A stretch of 64,000 bases of DNA, taken from Actinocrispum wychmicini (GTDB taxonomy: Bacteria; Actinomycetota; Actinomycetes; Mycobacteriales; Pseudonocardiaceae). The notes under the pieces were generated by a model, which saw only the letters and a program-made list of their open reading frames with translations, made no database searches and was not told the origin of the DNA. Of this stretch, positions 46,971 to 55,874 are shown piece by piece. Within the stretch, counting starts at the first letter, position 1. The number at the start of each line of letters is the position of its first letter. The stretch covers positions 62,001 through 126,000 of the forward strand of contig NZ_SLWS01000005.1 in the NCBI RefSeq assembly GCF_004345645.1, given 5' to 3'. The position numbers and the translations under genes were made by a program.

Positions 46971-48335
46971 GTGAAGAAGGCTGCTTCGGCTTATCGCTGT
47001 GGTGAGTGCGGGAACGTCGTCCAGAAGTGGTTCGGGCGCTGCCCGGAGTGCCAGGCGTGGGGGACCATCGAGGAGGTCGCGTCGGCCCGGCCGGCGCTGG
47101 CCAAGGTGGTCGCCGGGGCGCCGAGTTCGCCCGCGCGGCCGATCGCCGAGGTGGACGTCGAGTCGGCGCGGGCCCAGCAGACCGGGGTGCCCGAGCTCGA
47201 CCGGGTGCTCGGCGGCGGGCTGGTGCCGGGCGCGGTCGTGCTGTTGGCCGGCGAACCCGGGGTGGGCAAGTCGACCCTGTTACTGGAGGTCGCCTACCAG
47301 TGGGTCGCGCGGGAGGGCGCCACGGGCCGGTCGTTGTACATCACCGGTGAGGAGTCCGCGGGCCAGGTCCGGCTGCGGGCCGAACGCACCGGGAACGTCC
47401 ACAACGAGATGTACCTGGCGTCCGAGAGCGACCTGGCCACGGTGATCGGGCACGTGGACGCGGTCAAGCCGACCATGCTGGTGATCGACTCCGTGCAGAC
47501 CATGTCGTCGCCGGCCGTGGACAGTTCGGCGGGCGGCGTGACCCAGGTGCGCGCGGTCACCGCGGCCCTGGTCGCGTTGGCCAAGGAACGTGGCCTCCCG
47601 GTGATCCTGGTGGGTCACGTCACCAAGGAGGGTTCGGTGGCCGGGCCGCGGGTCCTGGAACACCTCGTGGACGTCGTGCTGCACTTCGAAGGCGACAAGT
47701 ACTCGTCGCTGCGCCTGGTCAGGGGTGTGAAGAACAGGTTCGGCGCGGCGGACGAGGTCGGCTGCTTCGAGATGGTGGAGGACGGCATCGTCGGCGTGCC
47801 GGACCCGTCCGGGATCTTCATGAACCAGCGGACCGTGGGCGTCGCGGGCACCGCCGTGACCGTCATCACCGAGGGAAAACGGGCCCTGCTGGCCGAGGTA
47901 CAGGCCCTGGTGGCCAACACGGACCTGCCGATGCCCCGGCGCGCGGTGAACGGCCTTGAGGCGTCCCGGGTGGCCAAGGTGCTGGCTGTCCTGGAGCGCC
48001 GGGCGAGCCTGCCGTTGGGCAAGTCGGACGTGTTCACGGCCACCGTCGGCGGGATGCGGATCATCGAACCGGCCGGCGACCTCGCCCTGGCCATGGCGGT
48101 GGCGAGCGCGAAACTGGACATCCCGCTGCCGCCGGACATGGTGATCATCGGCGAGGTCGGCCTGGCCGGCGAGGTTCGCCGGGTGGGCGGCGTCGGCCGC
48201 AGACTGGCCGAAGCCGCCCGCCTCGGCTTCAAACGGGCCCTGATCCCGCCGGACGCGGGTCGCCTACCCCCGGACATCAAGGCGACCGTCGTCGGCGACG
48301 TGCGGACCCTCGTGGACACGCTGTCTAAGAAGTAG
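46971..48335 (+). CDS. radA: DNA repair protein RadA
   Basis: A RecA-like branch-migration helicase of recombinational repair. The 454-residue protein has the N-terminal C4 zinc finger (CGECGNVVQKWFGRCPEC), Walker A GEPGVGKST, the RadA-specific KNRFG motif (KNRFGAADEVG) and a Lon-like C-terminal domain. GTG at 46971 is the start. In most actinobacteria disA follows radA; here an anti-sigma-like gene converges on it instead, overlapping by 11 bases. Confidence 0.96.
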   Translation: MKKAASAYRCGECGNVVQKWFGRCPECQAWGTIEEVASARPALAKVVAGAPSSPARPIAEVDVESARAQQTGVPELDRVLGGGLVPGAVVLLAGEPGVGKSTLLLEVAYQWVAREGATGRSLYITGEESAGQVRLRAERTGNVHNEMYLASESDLATVIGHVDAVKPTMLVIDSVQTMSSPAVDSSAGGVTQVRAVTAALVALAKERGLPVILVGHVTKEGSVAGPRVLEHLVDVVLHFEGDKYSSLRLVRGVKNRFGAADEVGCFEMVEDGIVGVPDPSGIFMNQRTVGVAGTAVTVITEGKRALLAEVQALVANTDLPMPRRAVNGLEASRVAKVLAVLERRASLPLGKSDVFTATVGGMRIIEPAGDLALAMAVASAKLDIPLPPDMVIIGEVGLAGEVRRVGGVGRRLAEAARLGFKRALIPPDAGRLPPDIKATVVGDVRTLVDTLSKK

Positions 48336-49395
48336 CCCCGAGCCCGCCGACGACCGACCAGGTCACCGTCGTCTCGGAGATCACCTGGCCGCCGGGGAAC
48401 TCGGTCCTCGTCCCGATGAGCTCGCCGTTCGTCGGATCGATGAGCAACGTCTGGACCTGTTCGACGGCCGGGTTGCCCCGGCTGATCGACACCGCGGGCC
48501 GTCCGTCCCTGGTCGCCGCGTGTTCGTTCACTGTCACCCGAAGCGTGCTCAGCACCTGGTAGAGGGTTCGGCGCAGGTCGGCAGGGACCGGCCGGACAAG
48601 CAGCGAACGGGCCACCTCCAGTTTGGCGGACTGGTCGTCGTAGGTGTCGTGTGGCCGGTTCACCGACATCCAGCGGTCCAGCTCCTGAGGGTCGCGCGAC
48701 AGGGACGCCATGAACGACTCGTTCGGGATGTGCCATTCGCCGACCGTGGAGAGGTAACTCCCGCCGGGCGCCTGGAACACACCCTCCTGTTGGGACAGTC
48801 CGGTCACCATGGTCGGCACGGGCGGGTCACCGGGCAGCGGCGGGTCCGGCGCGGACACGCGTACGTCCCGGCTCAACTGCCAGACCCCGGTTCGGTCGGC
48901 CGGGACCCACTCGTTCCAGTAGCCCTCGTTGTGGTCGTCCATGGTGACAATGCCGCCGTTCATGACCACGCCTCCATGTGTACCGGGCGCCCGGTACGGC
49001 ACGTTCCACTCGTGGCGGGACATGAGCAGGTACTGGCCGGGCGCCTGGACAGGGTCGCCGGTGTGCCGCGCCAACCAGCTGAGCAGGTCGCCGGGCTGCT
49101 CCGCCGGTACCGAGGTCCCCAACCTGATGCCGCTGACCACGATGACCCCGGCCACCACGGCCGCCGCGGCGGCCGCCGTCAGCCACGGCACCAGCCGACG
49201 CGGCGGGCTGCGCCGCAGGTCCGAGTCGGTGTACTCGAAGCGAACCGGCAGATGCAGGTCGCGCACGGGCTTCTCGGCGACTTTCTCCGACCGGGCCTGC
49301 ATTCGGACCTTGCCGAGCAGGAACGCCGTGTCGGTCATCGGGGGGACGTCATCGCGGAAGTCGGCCAGCAGTTGGTCGAGGTCGTCGTCCGTCAT
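48325..49395 (-). CDS. Anti-sigma-like membrane protein (CU044_5270-type)
   Basis: A 356-residue protein with a cytoplasmic N terminus (MTDDDLDQLLADFRDDVPP), a transmembrane helix near residues 68-90 and a large outer domain with regularly spaced Trp residues. It is coupled to the upstream ECF sigma gene by a 4-base overlap, as in many actinobacterial sigma/anti-sigma pairs. The CU044_5270 family name is a pattern-based assignment. No zinc-binding anti-sigma motif is visible. Confidence 0.75.
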   Translation of the reverse strand: MTDDDLDQLLADFRDDVPPMTDTAFLLGKVRMQARSEKVAEKPVRDLHLPVRFEYTDSDLRRSPPRRLVPWLTAAAAAAVVAGVIVVSGIRLGTSVPAEQPGDLLSWLARHTGDPVQAPGQYLLMSRHEWNVPYRAPGTHGGVVMNGGIVTMDDHNEGYWNEWVPADRTGVWQLSRDVRVSAPDPPLPGDPPVPTMVTGLSQQEGVFQAPGGSYLSTVGEWHIPNESFMASLSRDPQELDRWMSVNRPHDTYDDQSAKLEVARSLLVRPVPADLRRTLYQVLSTLRVTVNEHAATRDGRPAVSISRGNPAVEQVQTLLIDPTNGELIGTRTEFPGGQVISETTVTWSVVGGLGATS

Positions 49396-49940
49396 CGCTC
49401 TGCTCCTTCGAGGTGGGCGCGTAGTGCCGAACGGGCGCGATGCAGCCTGGACCGCACGGTGCCGACCTCGACCCCGAGCGCCTCGGCCACCTCGACCGGG
49501 CGCAACCCGGCCCAGGCGACCAGGAGCAGCACGTCCCGTTCCGCCGGTCGCAACTCGGCGAGCGCGGAACCCAACTGGCGTGCCTTGCGGTGTGCGTCCG
49601 CCCGGGAGACGGCGACGGTGTCGATGCCCTCCCCGGTCACCGCCCTGCCCACCTCACGCGCGGTCGCACGCAGTCCGCGTATCTCGCTGCGGGCGTGTCG
49701 CTTAAGGAGGTTGGTGGCTATTCCGTACAGCCATGCGCGGACGGTCGCCCGCTCAGGCTCGTAGCGGTGCCGCTGTTCCCACGCGACCAGGAACGTCTCG
49801 GACACAAGGTCGTCCGCGGTGGTCGTGTCCAGCCGTCGGGACAGGTAGCGGTGCAGAGACCGCGCATGCTCGTCGTAGAGCCGTTCCAGGAGCGTTCCAG
49901 CGTCTGCGCCCGTGAGGTCCGGACGTTCCACGCTCGCCAT
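49392..49940 (-). CDS. ECF-type RNA polymerase sigma factor
   Basis: A 182-residue sigma-70 family factor. Region 2 (LYDEHARSLHRYLSRRLD to RATVRAWLYGIATNLLKRH) and region 4 (ALAELRPAERDVLLLVAWAGLRPVEVAEALGVEVGTVRSRLHRAR) are both complete. ATG at 49940 is preferred over a longer reading to 49994. It is co-transcribed with the membrane protein that probably regulates it. The regulon is unknown. Confidence 0.92.
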   Translation of the reverse strand: MASVERPDLTGADAGTLLERLYDEHARSLHRYLSRRLDTTTADDLVSETFLVAWEQRHRYEPERATVRAWLYGIATNLLKRHARSEIRGLRATAREVGRAVTGEGIDTVAVSRADAHRKARQLGSALAELRPAERDVLLLVAWAGLRPVEVAEALGVEVGTVRSRLHRARSALRAHLEGAER

Positions 49941-49989
49941 CGTCACGTGGATGTATTGCCCGCGGCCCGCCCAACCGTTCCGGCTAACG

Positions 49990-50039
49990 CGCAAGGAGGG
50001 TTCGCGCGCTCCCTGACGAGCGTGCGAACCCTCCTTGCG
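49990..50039 (-). terminator. Long hairpin terminator of the trehalose operon
   Basis: Sixteen-bp perfect arms (49990-50005 and 50024-50039) extend inward by another 4 of 5 pairs. It lies 13 bp beyond the otsB-GH15 stop on the minus strand, and upstream of the sigma factor gene. Confidence 0.88.
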
Positions 50040-50052
50040 GATGGCTATCGAG

Positions 50053-52581
50053 CTACTCGGCGCTGAGCAGCTGGGCGCAGCGGATCAGGCCGAGGTGGCT
50101 GTACGCCTGTGGGTGGTTGCCGAGGGACCGTTCCGCGATCGGGTCGTACTCCTCGGGCAGCAGACCCGTCGGGCCGGCACAGTCCACCATCTGCGCGAAC
50201 AGGTCCTCCGCCTCGGTCCGCCGGCCGCACAGCAGGTACGCCTCGATCATCCACGCCGCGCACAGGTGGAAGCCGCCCTCGTTGCCCGGCAGGCCGTCGT
50301 CCCGGTGGTAGCGGTACACAGTGGACCCGCTGCGCAGCTCCGCCTCGATCGCGCTCACGGTCGAGCCGAAGCGTTCGTCGCTCGGGTCGATCAGGCCGGA
50401 CAGGCCGACGAACAACGACGCCGCGTCCAGGTCCGTGCCGTCGTACGCGGTGGTGAACGACTTGACCTCTTCGTTCCACCCGTTCGTCAGCACGCTCTCG
50501 GCGAGCTTGGCGCGCAGCCCGTGCCACTCCGGATTCGGTTGGCGGCCATAGGTTTCCGCCAGCGTGACGGCCCGGTCGATGGTGAGCCAGCACATCACCT
50601 TGGAGTACACATGGTGGCGCGGGCGGTGCCGTTCCTCCCAGATGCCGTGGTCCGGCTCCTCCCACCTGCGGGTGACCGCCTCGGCCATCGCGCAGGTCAT
50701 CCGCCAGTCGTCGTCGGTCAGCTTGCCGCGGGCCGCGGACAGCGCGACGACTAGGTCGACGACCGGACCGAACACGTCCAGTTGGACCTGCTGGTTGGCC
50801 AGGTTGCCGATCCGGACCGGCCGGGAGCCGGCATACCCCGGGAGGGTGTCGATGACGGCTTCCGGGCCGAGGCCCGTGCCGGCGAGCGTGTACAGCGGGT
50901 GCAGCCGCTCCGGTCCGGGAACCGTGGTCAGCACGCCGTGCACCCAGTTGAGGAACGCCTCGGCCTCGCCCGTGGAACCCAGCGACACCAACGCCTTCGC
51001 GGTCAGCGCGCCGTCCCGCAGCCAGCAGTAGCGGTAGTCCCAGTTGCGGATGCCGCCGATCTCCTCGGGCAGGGAGGTGGTCGCGGCGGCCATGATGCCG
51101 CCGGTCTCGCTGTGGCACAGGCCGCGCAGCGTCAGCGCGGAACGCGCCACGAGCTCACGCTCCACCTCCGGGAACGTCAGCGTGGCAAGCCATTCGGTCC
51201 AGTACGCGTTCGCCCGCGCCTTGCGCTCCGGCTCCGGGACGCTGTTGGGCTCCAGATCGTCCGTGCCGCACCGCAGTTCCAGCAGGATCGGGTCACCGTT
51301 GGGGGTGATCACCGCGCGCGCCGAGTCGTGGATGCCGTCCGAACTGATCTCCCACTCGACGCCGGGCGAGTACAACGCCATCGGGTCGGACGTGCCGACC
51401 ACCCGCAGGCCGTTGTCGTCCCGGACGAGCTTGACCGGCACCTGGCCGAACTCCGGCCGCGGCGTGAAGTCGACCACCGCGCGGCTGTTGCCCGTGACCA
51501 CGCGGATCAGGTCGGTGCGGTGGGGCAGCGCGTAGTGCTCCAGGTAGTCCGTGACCAGCAGGCCCGACCAACGGGTCTCCACGGTCATCGTGCCCGGCAG
51601 GTACCGCTGGCCGAGCGGCAGGCCGCCGCGTTCCGGCGTGATCGACAGGTGCCCGGCGGACGGGCCACCGAGCAGGTCCGCGAACACCGCCGCCGAGTCC
51701 GGCTCCGGGTGGCACAGCCAGGTCACCCGGGCCTCGGGGGTGACCAGGGCGACCGACCGCTCGTTGGCGAGCATGGTCAGCCGCTCGATCGGGGTGGCCT
51801 GCTCCCCGTACAGCCAGTTGCGGCGTTCCTCGAGCAGGAACGCGAGCACGGTCGCCACCGCGTGGGTGTCGGCGATCCGGAACGGGGCCAGGGAGTCGCC
51901 GACGCCGACCTTGACGCCGAGATCCGGCCCGGACAGCCGCGCGAACGCCTTCTCGTCGGTCACGTCGTCGCCGACGAAGATCGCGGCGGTCGCGCCGACC
52001 TGGTGCCGCAGCACGTCCAGGGCATGGCCCTTGTCGGTCTGGACCACGGCCATCTCGACCACGGCCTTGCCCTCGGTCACCTGGATGCCCTCCCAGGTGC
52101 ACGGGCCCTCACGCAAGGCCGCGACCACGTGCTCGGCGACGTCCGGCGCGGCGCGCCTGACGTGCACGGCGACGCTGGCCGGCTTGACCTCCAGATGGAT
52201 GCCGGGCATGCCGCTGGTCAGCTCGTACAGCACCGACTCGAGCCGGTGGTGCAACTCACGGGCCGGGCCGTTGAGCGAGTGCACGAACCCGATGTCGAAC
52301 TCGGATCCGTGGCTGCCGACCAGGTGCACCTCGCTGGGCAGCCGGGACATCGTGGCCAGGTCCCGAAGAGCCCGCCCGGAGATCACCGCGGTGGTGGTCT
52401 CGTGCAGGCCGGCCAGGGACCGCAACGCGCCGACCGACTCCTGCTGCGGCCGGGCTTGCTCGGGGTCCTCCACGATCGGCGCCAATGTGCCGTCGTAGTC
52501 ACACGCGACCAACAGCCGCGGTGTGCGCGCAAGCTGCACGATCGCGCGTCGCAGCTCCGCGGGAAGGGCCTCGGCGGTCAC
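50053..52581 (-). CDS. otsB: Trehalose-6-phosphate phosphatase fused to GH15 glucoamylase/trehalase-like domain
   Basis: An 842-residue fusion. Residues 1 to about 250 are a HAD-type OtsB: ACDYDGTLAPI, ISGR, FVGDDVTDEKAF. Residues about 255-842 are a GH15 domain: IRNWDYRYCWLRDGA, a central helical barrel, GNEGGFHLCAAW with the likely catalytic Glu, and LLPEEYDP with SLGNHPQAYSHLGLI. Some bacterial GH15 enzymes are trehalases, so one chain may both make and hydrolyse trehalose. The otsA gene lies 67 bp upstream on the same strand. Confidence 0.92.
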   Translation of the reverse strand: MTAEALPAELRRAIVQLARTPRLLVACDYDGTLAPIVEDPEQARPQQESVGALRSLAGLHETTTAVISGRALRDLATMSRLPSEVHLVGSHGSEFDIGFVHSLNGPARELHHRLESVLYELTSGMPGIHLEVKPASVAVHVRRAAPDVAEHVVAALREGPCTWEGIQVTEGKAVVEMAVVQTDKGHALDVLRHQVGATAAIFVGDDVTDEKAFARLSGPDLGVKVGVGDSLAPFRIADTHAVATVLAFLLEERRNWLYGEQATPIERLTMLANERSVALVTPEARVTWLCHPEPDSAAVFADLLGGPSAGHLSITPERGGLPLGQRYLPGTMTVETRWSGLLVTDYLEHYALPHRTDLIRVVTGNSRAVVDFTPRPEFGQVPVKLVRDDNGLRVVGTSDPMALYSPGVEWEISSDGIHDSARAVITPNGDPILLELRCGTDDLEPNSVPEPERKARANAYWTEWLATLTFPEVERELVARSALTLRGLCHSETGGIMAAATTSLPEEIGGIRNWDYRYCWLRDGALTAKALVSLGSTGEAEAFLNWVHGVLTTVPGPERLHPLYTLAGTGLGPEAVIDTLPGYAGSRPVRIGNLANQQVQLDVFGPVVDLVVALSAARGKLTDDDWRMTCAMAEAVTRRWEEPDHGIWEERHRPRHHVYSKVMCWLTIDRAVTLAETYGRQPNPEWHGLRAKLAESVLTNGWNEEVKSFTTAYDGTDLDAASLFVGLSGLIDPSDERFGSTVSAIEAELRSGSTVYRYHRDDGLPGNEGGFHLCAAWMIEAYLLCGRRTEAEDLFAQMVDCAGPTGLLPEEYDPIAERSLGNHPQAYSHLGLIRCAQLLSAE

Positions 52582-52648
52582 GCCTTCTCCTCACGCTTCA
52601 GCGTGGCAGCCATTGCCACTATCGGGTGAAGTTAGATTCTGAACTGAT

Positions 52649-54073
52649 TCAGTTCAACCCCTGCGACCCCAGAGCCTCGAGGAACGATCGTGCCCATCGG
52701 TCAACGTCGTGGGTGAGGACTTGGCGTCGTAGAGCGCGCATCCTACGGCGGCCCTCAGCGGGGTCGATCATTAGGGCCGCATGCAGCGCGTTCTTCACCC
52801 CGTCAAGATCATGTGGATTGACCAGGAACGCGCTCGTGAGCTCGGCGGCGGCGCCGGCGAACTCACTCAGCACGAGGGTGCCACCCAGGTCGTGCCGGCA
52901 CGCCACGTACTCCTTGCAGACCAGGTTCATGCCGTCCCGTACCGGCGTGACCACCATGACGTCCGCGGCGGAGAAGAACGCCACAAGCTCACGGCGGTCC
53001 ACCGACTGGTGCAGGTAGTGCACGACCGGGTGACCGACCCGGCCGAACTCGCCGTTGATCCGGCTGACCACCTGCTCGATCCCGGCCCGCATGCGCTGAT
53101 AGTGCTCGACCCGCTCGCGGCTCGGGGTCGCCAGTTGGACCATGGTGACGTCGTCCGGGTCGATCCGGCCCTCGATGAGCAGCTCCTGCAGCGCGTACAG
53201 CCGGACGTCGATGCCCTTGGTGTAGTCCAGCCGGTCGACCCCGAGCAGGATCTTGCGCGGGTTGCCCAGGTCCTGGCGGATCTGCTGGGCGCGCTGCATC
53301 ACGTCCCGCTTGCGGGCCGTCCCGTCCAGCCCGGCCGAATCGATCGAGATGGGGAACGCGCCCACCCGCACCGGCCGGTCACCGACGTGGATCAGGCCGG
53401 GCCTGGTCCGCACGCCGACCGCGGCCCGGCTCGGCTCCAGCCCGACCAACCGCCGCGCCAGCCACAGAAAGTTCTGCGCACCACCCGGACGGTGGAACCC
53501 GACCAGGTCAGCGCCGAGCAGTCCGCGAACGATCTCCGACCGCCACGGCAGCTGCATGAACAGCTCCACCGGCGGGAACGGAATGTGCAGGAAGAACCCG
53601 ATCCGCAGGTCAGGGCGTTGTTCCCGGAGCAGAGCGGGCACCAGCTGCAGTTGGTAGTCCTGGATCCACACGGTCGCGCCCGGCTCGGCGATGGCCGCGG
53701 TGGCCTCGGCGAACCGGTGGTTGACCTTCACATAGCTGTCCCACCAGGCCCGGTCGAACACCGGCGCCTCCACGACGTCGTGGTAGAGCGGCCACAACGT
53801 GGCGTTCGAGAACCCTTCGTAGTAGTCCCGCACCTCGGTCGAGGACAACGTGACCGGCGACAGCCGCAGCCCCTCGTCCTCGAACTCGTCGACGTCGACA
53901 TCGGCCACCCCCGGCCACCCCACCCAGGCGCCCTTCCGGGACCGCAGGAACGGCTCCAGGGCACTGACCAGACCACCGGGGCTGTGCTTCCAACGCTGCG
54001 TGCCGTCCGGCGCGCGATCGAGGTCGACCGGGAGCCGGTTGGCCACGACGATGAAATCCGCACCACTGTTCAC
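52649..54073 (-). CDS. otsA: Alpha,alpha-trehalose-phosphate synthase (UDP-forming)
   Basis: A GT20 enzyme making trehalose 6-phosphate from glucose 6-phosphate and a nucleotide sugar. The 474-residue protein has [50 protein letters not shown] and [13 protein letters not shown] at 54073 ([14 protein letters not shown]) is preferred over GTG at 54109, because an AAGGAGG lies 10 bp ahead of it and would otherwise be inside the gene. A near-perfect palindrome GAACTGA-T-TCAGTTC spans its stop codon. Confidence 0.94.
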   Translation of the reverse strand: MNSGADFIVVANRLPVDLDRAPDGTQRWKHSPGGLVSALEPFLRSRKGAWVGWPGVADVDVDEFEDEGLRLSPVTLSSTEVRDYYEGFSNATLWPLYHDVVEAPVFDRAWWDSYVKVNHRFAEATAAIAEPGATVWIQDYQLQLVPALLREQRPDLRIGFFLHIPFPPVELFMQLPWRSEIVRGLLGADLVGFHRPGGAQNFLWLARRLVGLEPSRAAVGVRTRPGLIHVGDRPVRVGAFPISIDSAGLDGTARKRDVMQRAQQIRQDLGNPRKILLGVDRLDYTKGIDVRLYALQELLIEGRIDPDDVTMVQLATPSRERVEHYQRMRAGIEQVVSRINGEFGRVGHPVVHYLHQSVDRRELVAFFSAADVMVVTPVRDGMNLVCKEYVACRHDLGGTLVLSEFAGAAAELTSAFLVNPHDLDGVKNALHAALMIDPAEGRRRMRALRRQVLTHDVDRWARSFLEALGSQGLN

Positions 54074-54083
54074 CGGGAGAAAG

Positions 54084-54090
54084 CCTCCTT
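54084..54090 (-). promoter_or_regulatory. Shine-Dalgarno of otsA
   Basis: AAGGAGG on the minus strand, 10 bp upstream of GTG at 54073. It decides the otsA start in favour of the shorter reading. Confidence 0.75.
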
Positions 54091-54244
54091 GTGACGACAC
54101 TGCCTCCACGACAGTAGTCAGTCATTCCCCACGGCGCGTCCGGCAAACGGTTGGGTGGCAGGCGTCACGCTCCCGGGAGTGGCCTGCGCCACTCCGACCG
54201 GTGTGCGAATGCGGTGGACTCGTTGCCTACGATGAACGTGTCCG

Positions 54245-54320
54245 GCCGGTGTAGCTCAATTGGCAGAGCACTCGCCTTGTAAGCGAAAGGTCGCGGGTTC
54301 GAGTCCCGCCACCGGCTCCA
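54245..54320 (+). tRNA. tRNA-Thr (anticodon TGT)
   Basis: A complete 76-nt cloverleaf with acceptor stem GCCGGTG/CACCGGC, D-arm TAGCTCAATTGGCAGAGCA, anticodon loop CTTGTAA with TGT at 54278-54280, T-arm with GGTTCGAGTCC, and encoded CCA end. It reads ACA (and possibly other ACN) Thr codons. It stands alone. The following 197 bp hold no gene I can support. Confidence 0.95.
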
Positions 54321-54491
54321 CAGCTTGACCAGCGGGAACAGCTCGTCCGCTGAGCGCTGTAGCTGATCGATGACCGCGGCGGTGACGGCAACTCCCACCA
54401 AGGCGTCGGTCCACTCCGCGGCAAAGGGCCGCCGGCCCGCGCGAGGAAAGTGCGAACAAACCACCGACAAAGTGGCGTCAGCAAACCTGAA

Positions 54492-54505
54492 CTGTCAATT
54501 GACAG
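54492..54505. promoter_or_regulatory. 14-bp palindrome before the DUF3558-like lipoprotein gene
   Basis: CTGTCAATTGACAG is a perfect palindrome ending 12 bp before the ATG at 54518, upstream of the GGGGGA ribosome site. Its place suggests an operator or an mRNA element controlling the three-gene locus. No cognate regulator is recognised. Confidence 0.45.
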
Positions 54506-54517
54506 GCAGGGGGAACG

Positions 54518-55846
54518 ATGACGCCATGGGTTCTGTCTCGGCGCACGGGTGTGCTCGCCGCCGCTGGGCTGGCGGTGCTGCTGACCGCGGGGTGCGGCGG
54601 CGGTGGCCGGGTCCCGCCGGGTGCGCCGGCGCCGAAACCGGGGGGCATCGCGCGGCCGTCGACCTCGGCGGCCAAGCCGGCCGAACTGCGTGACATCACC
54701 GGTGAGGACCTGTGCTCCTTCGTCTCGGCACAGACCGTGGCGAAGAACATCCCCGGGGCGCACACCAGTCCGTCGACGTCCGAGTCGTCCAGGACCGGCA
54801 AGAAGGTCCGCTGCACCTGGAGTCGCGACACGACCAACGACAAGCAGATCATCAAGTCCCGCGGCATCGACGTGGACGTCTCCGGGTACCTCGCGCCGGA
54901 CAGGGACCCGGTGGAATCGGTGAAGAAGACATTTCAGGAGTGGAAGCAGACGGCCCAGCGCAAACACGACGAAGGTCTGCGGACCGGGTCGTCCGGGACG
55001 ACCACCTACACCGAGCCGCGGGACCTGCCCGGCGTCGGTGATGAAGCGTTCTCCCAGTACAACAGCACCGACGGCAAGCTGAGCGAGACGATGATCCGGC
55101 TCCGGGTCGGCGTGTGGCAGGCGGAGCTCAGCTTCCACGGGAAGGACGTGCCGGAGGATCGAAGCACCCCGGCGAAGGCGCTTTCGGACGCCGAATCGAC
55201 GGCCATCGCCACCGAGTTCGCCAAGGAGATCGCGGTCAAGCTCGCCGACGATTCGGCCAGGGGCGGCCAACAGGGGGCCGGATCCGCACTGTGCAAGCTG
55301 CTCTCCGCGGCCACCGCGGAGAAGTACGCGCCGAACGCGAAAACCGAGAACCACGTCTCCACCGGAAGCGTCAAGGTAACGGAATGCTCGTGGCAGAGCT
55401 CTGAGCCCCAGGAGGGCGGTAAAGGCCTCAAATTCCGCAGTTTCGGTGCTCGGGTCGAGGAATACGGAAAGCAGGGCCAAGCGATCTTCGACGACCACCG
55501 GAAGAAGGCCAAGGAGGACCACGATGCCGGGCCGGTGCACGGAAAGGGACCGGCGACCGAGGGGCAGACCAAGGGTGAGGTGAAAGACGTGCCGGGACTT
55601 GGCCAGGCGGCCTACTCGCAAGTGACCGGCAACATCAAGTACCAACCCGGTGAGGCGGGCGGCGCCACGGTCACGGTCCTGCTCAGCGGCGGCCGGATCG
55701 CCACGGTGAGTTTCGGTGGCTACGACGGCAAGGGCCTGACCACCAGCCCGGGTCAGGAGGCCGGCCAGGACAGGACTTTGCAAGAGGCCGAAATCCTGGC
55801 GGCCGTCAACGCCGCGGCTAAGGAAATCATCCCCGGCCTCGCCTGA
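54518..55846 (+). CDS. Lipoprotein with two DUF3558-like domains
   Basis: A 442-residue lipoprotein with lipobox LTAGC and a Pro/Ser linker, then two related halves of about 190 residues. Half 1 begins LCSFVSAQTVAKNIPGA and half 2 LCKLLSAATAEKYAPNA. Each contains a Cys-Thr/Ser-Trp turn (CTW, CSW), a DLPGVGDEAFSQ or DVPGLGQAAYSQ segment and a C-terminal helix. This indicates an internal duplication of a DUF3558-type domain, which is common in Pseudonocardiales lipoproteins of unknown role. It lies 28 bp before the EspC-like gene and is probably co-transcribed. Confidence 0.82.
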   Translation: MTPWVLSRRTGVLAAAGLAVLLTAGCGGGGRVPPGAPAPKPGGIARPSTSAAKPAELRDITGEDLCSFVSAQTVAKNIPGAHTSPSTSESSRTGKKVRCTWSRDTTNDKQIIKSRGIDVDVSGYLAPDRDPVESVKKTFQEWKQTAQRKHDEGLRTGSSGTTTYTEPRDLPGVGDEAFSQYNSTDGKLSETMIRLRVGVWQAELSFHGKDVPEDRSTPAKALSDAESTAIATEFAKEIAVKLADDSARGGQQGAGSALCKLLSAATAEKYAPNAKTENHVSTGSVKVTECSWQSSEPQEGGKGLKFRSFGARVEEYGKQGQAIFDDHRKKAKEDHDAGPVHGKGPATEGQTKGEVKDVPGLGQAAYSQVTGNIKYQPGEAGGATVTVLLSGGRIATVSFGGYDGKGLTTSPGQEAGQDRTLQEAEILAAVNAAAKEIIPGLA

Positions 55847-55874
55847 GCCGGGCCGACGAGAAAGGAGAAAGAGC

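Noticed and set aside
52641-52655. Terminator at the otsA stop
   Set aside because: GAACTGA-T-TCAGTTC gives only a 7-bp AT-containing stem, with a 1-nt centre that cannot form a proper loop; too weak to call.
54165-54470. 101-residue minus-strand frame across tRNA-Thr
   Set aside because: It overlaps the whole tRNA and resembles no family; the tRNA call is far stronger.
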